DNA from: Halobacteriales archaeon QH_10_67_13
GTDB taxonomy: Archaea; Halobacteriota; Halobacteria; Halobacteriales; Haloarculaceae
Length of the DNA stretch: 10,768 nt
Direction of reading: 5' to 3'
Assembly (NCBI GenBank): GCA_003021335.1
Contig: PXQL01000001.1
Location: forward strand, 1 to 10,768
Shown here in pieces: positions 5,143 through 10,768 of this stretch (the first letter of the stretch is position 1; the number at the start of each line of letters is the position of its first letter). The position numbers were made by a program, and so were the translations under genes. The notes under the pieces are model-generated. The model had not been told where the DNA came from, did not search any database, and was given only the letters and a program-made list of their open reading frames with translations.

Positions 5143-6660
5143 ATGTCGGGGTCGGAACTAGTCGCTGCGGTCCGCGAGGCCCTCGGGCAGGACTCCGAGG
5201 CCTTTCAGACGAGGGCGATCGAGGAGGCTGAACGGCTCAAAACGGAGGTCCGGGACGGCACCTTCGACAACACGCAGGCGCTGGTCGGGCTCGAAGTCGA
5301 GCTGTACGCCGTCGACGACCGGACTAACGCCCTCCGGCGGGTGCCTCGGCGGCTGCTCGGGCTCATCGGCTTCGAGAAGGAACTGGGCCTGCACAACGCC
5401 GAGATGCAGACTTCCCCCCAGCCACTTTCAAGTTACGGCCTGATCGCCCAGGAAAACGAGCTCAAGGCCCACCTCGCCCCCGCGCTGGAAAAGACCGCGG
5501 CCGAGCAGATCCGGCTGGTCGCGGACGGCATCTGGACGATCCCCCCGACCGGCGAGACCGCACTTGGGTATCTCACAGATGCCGTCGAGCACAACGGCAT
5601 CACGGTCGCGACGAACCTGAGCGACGCCATCCGGTATCACACGATGGCGAACAGCGACTACCCGGCCGGCTGCCGGCTCGAGGCGCCGAACGTCTCGGTC
5701 GGCTCGGAGACGCTGATGCTCGAGAGCCTGATCACGTCGATCCAGCCACACTACCAGGTGGCCCACGCCCCCGACCTCCCGGAGTATTTCCGGTACGCGA
5801 TCCGGGTCGCCGCGCCGCTGCTCGCGCTGGGCGTGAACTCGCCGTTTTTCCCGCCGGAGCTGTACGACGACGCCTCTCCCGAGGAGATCGTCGCGAACGC
5901 CCACATGGAAAACCGGGTTCGCGTCTTCGAGTCGGTGATGAACCCGCCGGAGAGCAGTGACGAGCCGCCGAAGGTCGCGTTTCCGCCGGACTTCGAGACC
6001 GTCGAGGCGGCCATCGATGACATCGCGACCGACCCGACGATCGTCCCGAGCGGCGTCACCGAGTCCGACCGGTTCGACGACTCGCTGGCGCACTTCCGGC
6101 ACAAACACGGCAGCTACTGGCGGTGGGTGCGCCCGGTGTTCGAGGCCCCCTCGCGGTCGGCGGCCAACGCCCGCATCGAGTTTCGCCCCCTCCCCACTCA
6201 GCCGACGGTCCTCGACTGTGTGGCCTTCGCGGCCGTGTTTGCCGGGCTGATGGAGAGTCTTCCCCGCCGGGAACACCCCGTCCGGCGGCTGTCCTGGGAG
6301 CGGGCCGAGGCCAACTTCTACCGAGCCGTCCGGGACGGGCTCGGAGCGCAACTGGACTGGATCACCGCAGACGGCACCGAGACGGCCGATATCGAGGAGA
6401 TCTGCGGGGAGTGTCTCGAGTACGCCCGCGACGGGCTCGAGCTGCGGGGGCTCTCAACGGCCGACGCCGAGCGGTACATCCGGCCGCTCCGGGAGCGTCT
6501 GGACCGGCGGATGACCCCTGCCCGCTGGAAACACGAGTTCGTCGAGCAGCAGGTCGCGGCGGGAACGCCGCTCACCGAGGCGGTCTGGTCGATGCAGGCC
6601 GCCTACATCGACGCCCAGCGCGAGACGCTGATCGAGGGATCGTTCGTTGACTGGCTGTGA
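5143..6660 (+). CDS. GCS2-type glutamate-cysteine ligase family protein (long form)
   Basis: The 505-residue protein carries the carboxylate-amine ligase pattern of the GCS2 (YbdK-like) family. This includes VGLEVELYAVD with Glu51 and Glu53 (nucleotide/metal site), a substrate-loop region HNAEMQTSPQPLSS, the long central helical part, ARIEFRPLPTQPTVLD with Glu346, and the EANFYRAVRDGLGAQL helix near the end. Family members join glutamate to cysteine using ATP. Gamma-glutamylcysteine is the main thiol of haloarchaea, so a thiol-related role is reasonable. However, at 505 residues this is longer than the usual 350-400 of GshA/YbdK, and a different amine acceptor is possible. ATG 5143 is preferred over GTG 5137 because a TATA box at 5112-5119 predicts a transcript start near 5140. 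No signal peptide or membrane segment is seen. Confidence 0.75.
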   Translation: MSGSELVAAVREALGQDSEAFQTRAIEEAERLKTEVRDGTFDNTQALVGLEVELYAVDDRTNALRRVPRRLLGLIGFEKELGLHNAEMQTSPQPLSSYGLIAQENELKAHLAPALEKTAAEQIRLVADGIWTIPPTGETALGYLTDAVEHNGITVATNLSDAIRYHTMANSDYPAGCRLEAPNVSVGSETLMLESLITSIQPHYQVAHAPDLPEYFRYAIRVAAPLLALGVNSPFFPPELYDDASPEEIVANAHMENRVRVFESVMNPPESSDEPPKVAFPPDFETVEAAIDDIATDPTIVPSGVTESDRFDDSLAHFRHKHGSYWRWVRPVFEAPSRSAANARIEFRPLPTQPTVLDCVAFAAVFAGLMESLPRREHPVRRLSWERAEANFYRAVRDGLGAQLDWITADGTETADIEEICGECLEYARDGLELRGLSTADAERYIRPLRERLDRRMTPARWKHEFVEQQVAAGTPLTEAVWSMQAAYIDAQRETLIEGSFVDWL

Positions 6661-6690
6661 CCGCCGCCTGACCCGACAACCAGTACCGTC

Positions 6691-6694
6691 TTTA
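6691..6694 (+). promoter_or_regulatory. TATA-like element upstream of rfcL
   Basis: gtctttacc is the only AT-rich element in the 6661-6813 gap. It predicts a start near 6718, leaving a leader of about 95 bases before the rfcL ATG that contains a short Arg-rich frame (6722-6817). Confidence 0.35.
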
Positions 6695-6721
6695 CCCCGC
6701 CGGGCATTGTTCCGGTAGCGG

Positions 6722-6817
6722 ATGGACACCCGACCAAACGCAGAGATGACCCCGCGTCGCCTGCGGTATCGTCCGCGGCGTCGAGCGAGAACGCGATCAC
6801 CGACTGACCGGAGATGA
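6722..6817 (+). CDS. Possible upstream mini-ORF overlapping the rfcL start
   Basis: ATG 6722 opens 31 codons whose TGA (6815-6817) overlaps the rfcL ATG as ATGA, the layout of translational coupling. The ATG lies about 30 bases after the TATA-like element, as in a leaderless transcript. Against it being a real protein, 12 of 31 residues are Arg, which is unlike haloarchaeal proteins, and G/C third positions fit another frame better. It may be a leader peptide or chance. Confidence 0.2.
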   Translation: MDTRPNAEMTPRRLRYRPRRRARTRSPTDRR

Positions 6818-8225
6818 CCGACTGGACCGAAACATACCGTCCGTCCTCGCTGTCCGAGCTCCGCGGTAACGACAGCGCCCGCGACGACCTGCGCGAGTGG
6901 GCCCGGACCTGGGACGACCGCCGCGAGGCTGTGATCGTCCACGGCCCGCCGGGCGTGGGCAAGACGTCAGCGGCACACGCCCTGGCCGCGGATTTCGGCT
7001 GGAAGACCGTCGAGCTCAACGCGAGTGACTCCCGGACGAAAGACGACATCCAGCGGCTGGCCGGGCGCGCGGCGCGCAACAGTACCCTCGACGGCGAGGG
7101 CGGCCGCCAGCTGATCGTCGTTGACGAGGCCGATAACTTCCACGGCAACGTCGACCGGGGTGGGACCCGGGCGGTCACCGAGATCGTCAACTCGGCTGGC
7201 CAGCCGATCGTGTTGATCGCCAACGACTTCTACGAGATGTCCCGCGGGCTGCGCAACGCCTGCCAGGAGATCGAGTTCCGGCCGGTCTCGGAGCGGTCGA
7301 TAATCCCGGTGTTGCGGGACATCTGCCGAAAGGAGGACGTCGAGTTCGAGTCGGCGGCGCTCGAGGCGGTCGCCGAGGCAAACGGCGGCGACCTCCGGGG
7401 GGCGATCAACGACCTCCAGGCGGCCGCAGAGGGGCGGGACCGGATCGAGCGCGCCGACGTGGTGACCGCCGATCGCGACCGCACCGAGACGATGTCGACG
7501 AGACGCCCGACGACCTGATCAACTGGATCGAGGATAACATGCCCAAGGACTACGCCGGCGCGGAGCTGACCGCCGCCTACGGCTTCCTGTCGGCGGCCGA
7601 TCGGTGGCTCGGGCGCGTGCGGGCGACCCAAAACTACACGTTCTGGCGGTACGCCGCCGACAACATGACCGCCGGCGTCGCCGCTGCCAGGAACGGCCAG
7701 AAGGGCGGCTGGACCCGGTACGGCCCGCCCAGCTACTGGTCGAAGCTCGGCCGCTCACGGGGCACCCGCGAGACCCGCGATCACGTCGCCCGCCACATCG
7801 CCGCCGAGAACGGCGTCAGCCTCGAGACCGCCCGCCGGGAGGTACTGCCCTTCTTGCGGGTGCTCACACACCACTGCAAGAACCGCGAGTTGACCGTCGC
7901 GATGGCCGCCCGCTACGAGCTCGAGGCCGAACACGTCGCCTACGTGACCGGCAGCGGTGAGACCACGAACAAGGTCGCCTCGATCGTCGAGGAGGGCCAG
8001 CAGCGCCGCGAGGAGCGGGCCGTCGCCGGCTCCGCCGGAGCGTTCGCCACTCCCGAAGACGACGGAGCCGAGGAGTCGCTTGATGAGACCGCCGACTCGG
8101 AGAGCGAGCCCCAGTCGGCCGACGAACCCACGTCGGAAGCCGAGCCGGTCGACGAGGCCGATGAAGAATCAGGTGCAGAGGACTCCGACCCCGACCAGCA
8201 GGCCGGACTATCTGACTTTCTCTGA
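6814..8225 (+). pseudogene. rfcL: Replication factor C large subunit, interrupted by a frameshifting deletion
   Basis: RfcL pairs with RfcS to load the PCNA clamp on DNA. Frame 1 (6814-7518) holds the start ETYRPSSLSELRGND, Walker A GPPGVGKT (residues 44-51), Walker B LIVVDEAD (Asp104, Glu105) and the second AAA+ subdomain to about residue 225. It then runs into a false tail and stop. From 7491 the reading continues in frame 3 (VDETPDDLINWIEDN, then MPKDYAGAEL) through the collar domain, an acidic linker and the C-terminal PCNA-binding box QAGLSDFL, ending at TGA 8223-8225. Compared with typical haloarchaeal RfcL, about 24 residues between RTET and YDVDE (usually TIFDYL...) are missing. A deletion of 3n+1 bases explains this. 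RfcL is expected to be essential, so the options are a sequence error, a second copy elsewhere, or a working split protein. Confidence 0.9.
7530..7541 (+). promoter_or_regulatory. Shine-Dalgarno-like site and ATG for the second rfcL segment
   Basis: GAGG (7530-7533) lies 5 bases before ATG 7539-7541, which is in frame with the C-terminal half and 20 bases past the premature TGA (7516-7518). The bases also encode conserved residues IEDNMPKD, so the match may be a coincidence. Confidence 0.3.
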
Positions 8226-8324
8226 GTTCGTTCTCACCGTTACTTCGAGTCGCCAGCGACCGGCCGGCACACCGACCCGTCGACCCGGACGCGGTCCCGA
8301 TTGGAGACGCGACAAACCAACCCA

Positions 8325-8333
8325 TCAAATAAA
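8325..8333 (+). promoter_or_regulatory. TATA box of the HPP-family gene
   Basis: catcaaataaacc stands out in a GC-rich gap. The core centred near 8329 is 30 bases before the GTG start, predicting a leaderless transcript and supporting that start. Confidence 0.55.
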
Positions 8334-8358
8334 CCAGGGTCGAGCGAGAGACTCGAGC

Positions 8359-8877
8359 GTGAACCGCCACCGCATCGGGACGAGCCTGTACGCCGGCTCG
8401 CTGTTCACCCTCCTCGGCGTGATCGCCTGGCTGAGCGGCGAGCCGTTCATCTTCCCGAGTCTTGGTCCGTCGGCGTTCATCCTGGCGTTCGAGCGACGCG
8501 GGGAGCGAACGCGGGCCTATCCTGTCGTCGGGAGTCACCTGATCGGCGGGATCGCCGGCTTTCTCGCCTACTCGGCCCTCGCGGCGGGCGTCACGTTGAC
8601 GACGACTCCACCGCCGGCCTCGATCGACGGACTGCGGCTCGCAACCAGCGGCGTCCTCTCGATCGTTCTGACGGCGTGGGGCATGATCGCCACGGACGCG
8701 ATTCACGCCCCCGCCTGCGCGACGACGCTCATCGTCTCGCTGGGACTCCTCTCGACGCCGCTCCAGGTCAGCATTATCGCCGTCAGCGTCGCCATCCTAG
8801 TCGGCTTTCACCGGACGACTCTGTGGATTTTCAGACGGGTCGCCAGCAGTACACACCCGCGTTCCCTCGCCGAATAA
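8359..8877 (+). CDS. HPP-family integral membrane protein
   Basis: The 172-residue protein has about four hydrophobic membrane segments (about 11-27, 57-80, 93-111 and 118-155). It carries the HPP-family signatures EPFIFPSLGPSAFILAF (28-44) and the segment HAPACATTLIVSLGLLS (116-132), which corresponds to the HPP motif region with the first Pro replaced by Ala. Family members are inner-membrane proteins of uncertain function; some bacterial and plastid homologues are linked to nitrite transport. There is no soluble CBS domain, so this is the short form. The GTG at 8359-8361 is chosen because it gives the family's RHRIGTSLYAG start and sits right after the predicted transcript start. An upstream extension of the same frame is antisense-like, Arg-rich sequence within rfcL. 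Confidence 0.85.
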   Translation: MNRHRIGTSLYAGSLFTLLGVIAWLSGEPFIFPSLGPSAFILAFERRGERTRAYPVVGSHLIGGIAGFLAYSALAAGVTLTTTPPPASIDGLRLATSGVLSIVLTAWGMIATDAIHAPACATTLIVSLGLLSTPLQVSIIAVSVAILVGFHRTTLWIFRRVASSTHPRSLAE

Positions 8878-9013
8878 CGACTCTATCGGTTGCCGTCGGA
8901 ATCAACTCGGGCTACGGTAAGAGAATACTAACGTTCCAGATACCAACACAAACTCCGAATCTACTCAAGCGGGACAGTCACTCGATACGACTGGCCGACG
9001 CCCGTACAACGTG

Positions 9014-9046
9014 TTCCGGGCGCGCTCCCGGAGAGTTTTCCGGGCG
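9014..9046 (+). repeat. Repeated TTCCGGGCG and hairpin before the SDR gene
   Basis: TTCCGGGCG occurs at 9014-9022 and again at 9038-9046, and CCGGG/CCCGG (9016-9031, loop 6) forms a small hairpin. Between them gagtttt (9033-9039) is a plausible TATA-like core 27 bases before ATG 9064. The repeats could flank a promoter as an operator. The rest of 8878-9013 shows no gene. Confidence 0.3.
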
Positions 9047-9063
9047 GGCACTCAACGCCGTGC

Positions 9064-9770
9064 ATGGCCGACGCCCGAGACCGACCGGCGGTGTACGACT
9101 CGCTCGACGGACAGGTCGCCCTGGTCACCGGCGCGACCCGCGGCATCGGCGCGGCGATCGCAGCAGAGCTGACCGCGCTGGGCGCGACGGTGTACGCCGG
9201 CGCCCGCAACACCGACGGCGTCACCGCAGCCGACCAGCGCGCGGTCCGGCTCGATGTCACAGAGGAGTCGGAGATCGCGGCGGCGGTCGACCGGATCGAC
9301 GCGGAAGCCGGCCGGCTCGATATCGTCGTGAACAACGCGGGGATCTTTCCCCGGGAGTCCACACTCGCCGAGATGGACCTCGGGGCCTTCGACCGGACGA
9401 TGGCGGTGAACCTTCGCGGCCCGGCCGCGGTGACGAAACACGCCCTATCGCTGTTGCTCGATCGTCCCGGCGGGCGCGTGGTCAACGTCTCCTCGGATCT
9501 CGGCCAGCAGGCCACCCTCGGGGGCTCGTACCCGGCCTACCGGCTCTCGAAGATCGCTCTCGGCTGACCCAGTACCTACACGCGGAGTACGCCGACCGGG
9601 GACTGCTCGCGAACGCGGCCAGCCCCGGCTGGGTCCGCACCGACATGGGCGGGTCCGAGGCGCCCCGCAGCCCCGCGGAGGGCGCAGATACGCCGGTCTG
9701 GCTCGCGCGCTTTCGCCCGGAGAGCCCCGGCGGCCGGTTCTGGAAGGACTGCGAATCCCAGCCCTGGTAG
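9064..9770 (+). pseudogene. SDR-family oxidoreductase, frameshifted by a small deletion
   Basis: A classical short-chain dehydrogenase/reductase: NAD(P)-binding TGATRGIG (residues 22-29), NNAG (90-93), NVSS (Ser143/144) and the catalytic YRLSK with Tyr159 and Lys163. Frame 1 then stops at TGA 9565-9567, just after SKIALG. From 9561, frame 3 continues as RLTQYLHAEYADRGLLANAA, then the family's PGWVRTDMGG and TPVWLARF, to TAG 9768-9770. The usual spacing is ALNxLT, so loss of four bases (coding Asn plus one base, for example CTCAACCGG to CTCGG) restores both frame and length; a one-base loss leaves the protein one residue short. As written, the product lacks the substrate-binding C-terminus. 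The PGWVRTDMGG type resembles carbonyl-reductase-like SDRs; substrate unknown. Real decay and sequence error are both possible. Confidence 0.88.
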
Positions 9771-9784
9771 CCGGTAGTCGCCCC

Positions 9785-9792
9785 GCTTTTTG
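9785..9792 (+). promoter_or_regulatory. T-run: TATA-like box of the CoA-transferase gene and/or SDR terminator
   Basis: gctttttgt has five Ts (9787-9791), 17 bases after the SDR stop and about 25 bases before the next ATG. It fits a promoter core for a leaderless transcript, and archaeal transcription also ends at T-runs, so it may do both. Confidence 0.4.
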
Positions 9793-9813
9793 TCGGCGAG
9801 ACGTACCGACGGT

Positions 9814-10768
9814 ATGGACCTCAGCGACGTCCGGGTGCTCGATCTCACCCAGCTGCTTCCCGGGCCGTACGCGACCCAGCTGCTCGCCGACATGGGCGCG
9901 GACGTGATCAAAATCGAACGCCCGGACGGCGGGGACCCGGCGCGCCGGTTCGCGGCCGACCCGTCGCCGGAGCTGGCCGGGATCTTCGAGGCGGTCAACT
10001 GCGGGAAACGGAGCGTCGCCCTGAATCTTACCAACGAGCGCGCCCGCGAGGCCTTCTACGAGCTGGCGGCCGACGCCGACGCGGTCATCGAGGGCTTTCG
10101 CCCCGGTGTGGTTGACCGGCTCGGGGTCGACTACGAGACCCTCTCGGCCCGGACCGAGGGGCTGGTGTACTGCTCGCTGACCGGACACGGCCAGTCCGGC
10201 CCCGACAGCGATCGGTCGGGACACGATCTTACCTACGCGGCGGCGGCCGGCTTTCTGGACGCGACCCGCCCGGCGCCCGACGCCGCCCCGGTCCAGCCCG
10301 CGGTCCCGGTCGGAGACTTCGCCGGCGGCTCGCTGGCGGCGCTGGCGGTGGTGAGCGGCCTCCTTGAGCGCGAGCTCGGCGACGGAACCGGGACGTACGT
10401 CGACCTCTCGATCACCGACGCGCTCGTGTCCTTCTGTCAGCTGCTCGCCGCCGACGGGCCCGCGGCGCCGTCGGAGACGGTTCTGGGCGGGAAGTACCCC
10501 TGTTATGCCATCTACGAGACCGAAGACGGGCGGTACCTGGCGATCGCGGCCCTGGAAAAGCGGTTCTGGGAGCGGCTGTGTGCGGCGACGGACAACGAGG
10601 AACTGCTCGACGCCCACCGCGCCGACTCCGAGCGTCGGCGCGAGCAGGTCCGAGAGACTCTCGCCGAGACCTTCGCCGGTGCGCCCGTCGAGACCTGGGA
10701 GCGCCGGCTCGAGCGGGCCGACGTGCCCGCCGCCGCGGTCAGGTCCGCCGCGGCCGCGCTCGAGGATC
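9814..10768 (+). CDS. Family III CoA-transferase (CaiB/BaiF), alpha-methylacyl-CoA racemase-like; 3' end outside the window
   Basis: ATG 9814 opens a frame with no stop to the window end (318 complete codons). The N-terminus VRVLDLTQLLPGPYATQLLA, then LADMGADVIKIERPDGGD, is the CoA-binding signature of CaiB/BaiF proteins. CGKRSVALNL, FRPGVVDRLGVDYETL and YCSLTGHGQSGP follow in family order. Asp138 in SGHDLTYAAAAG is the conserved catalytic Asp; His125 in TGHGQSGP and His137 are near the racemase-type active-site residues. The PVGDFAGGSLAALAVVSGLL segment and VDLSITDAL complete the large domain. Family members either move CoA between acids or epimerise 2-methylacyl-CoA; the GHD motif leans toward the racemase branch. 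About 50-80 C-terminal residues are probably missing. It starts 43 bases after the broken SDR gene. Confidence 0.9.
   Translation, partial: MDLSDVRVLDLTQLLPGPYATQLLADMGADVIKIERPDGGDPARRFAADPSPELAGIFEAVNCGKRSVALNLTNERAREAFYELAADADAVIEGFRPGVVDRLGVDYETLSARTEGLVYCSLTGHGQSGPDSDRSGHDLTYAAAAGFLDATRPAPDAAPVQPAVPVGDFAGGSLAALAVVSGLLERELGDGTGTYVDLSITDALVSFCQLLAADGPAAPSETVLGGKYPCYAIYETEDGRYLAIAALEKRFWERLCAATDNEELLDAHRADSERRREQVRETLAETFAGAPVETWERRLERADVPAAAVRSAAAALED

Noticed and set aside
5428..6351. Minus-strand open frame of 307 codons inside the GCS2-type gene
   Set aside because: Arg/Val/Gly-rich shadow of the real plus-strand gene; no motifs or promoter.
7450..7540. An intein or inserted element as the cause of the rfcL split
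   Set aside because: Sequence is missing at the junction rather than added; no intein motifs are present.
9559..9566. A one-base deletion in the SDR gene
   Set aside because: It would repair the frame but leave one residue too few between AL and LT; a four-base loss fits the family spacing better. It is not fully excluded.
8301..9770. A single 489-codon plus-strand frame spanning HPP and SDR
   Set aside because: Only its last 70 residues are real protein (the shifted SDR end). The rest is out of frame with the HPP gene and the SDR N-terminus.
1..10768. CRISPR array, toxin-antitoxin, restriction or other defence genes
   Set aside because: No regularly spaced repeats and no recognisable defence domains anywhere on either strand.

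Overview
The window comes from a haloarchaeon (class Halobacteria). It is GC-rich, with third codon positions mostly G or C, and its proteins are strongly acidic. It has an archaeal-type replication factor C large subunit with a C-terminal PCNA-binding box, a twin-arginine lipoprotein, and AT-rich TATA-like boxes about 25-30 bases upstream of nearly leaderless starts. The genus cannot be told from this stretch.

Layout. 1-521: the end of an unrecognised plus-strand gene overlaps an opposing minus-strand frame. 577-1068 (-): a small Tat lipoprotein with an NTF2/DUF4878-like tail. 1069-1640: no intact gene; a hairpin-rich block (1137-1282) is followed by what looks like the right-hand, omega-RNA-like end of an IS1341/IS605-type transposon (about 1371-1639). 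This end joins directly to the last third of a histidine kinase ATPase domain (1640-1843), so both the transposase and the front of the kinase are gone. 2017-2556 (-): a DUF1917 (BLES03-like) protein. 2666-4552 (-): an S9 prolyl-oligopeptidase-family peptidase. 4635-5054 (-): a DUF123 GIY-YIG-like protein. 5143-6660 (+): a GCS2-type glutamate-cysteine ligase family protein, divergent from DUF123. 6814-8225 (+): RfcL, broken by a deletion. 8359-8877 (+): an HPP-family membrane protein. 9064-9770 (+): an SDR oxidoreductase, broken by a small deletion. 9814-end (+): a family III CoA-transferase/alpha-methylacyl-CoA racemase-like protein, open at the window edge.

Most genes look like housekeeping or metabolic genes with their own promoters, not one operon. 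DUF123 and the S9 peptidase run in the same direction with an 82-base gap, and the SDR and CoA-transferase are 43 bases apart and could share acyl-CoA or lipid metabolism. I see no defence system, CRISPR array, rRNA or tRNA.

The unusual content is damage and mobile-element residue. Two otherwise well-conserved genes carry deletions of 3n+1 bases. In rfcL the junction fits a microhomology-mediated loss of about 70-75 bases and leaves a Shine-Dalgarno-like ATG restart 20 bases past the premature stop. These may be real mutations or assembly errors; raw reads would decide.
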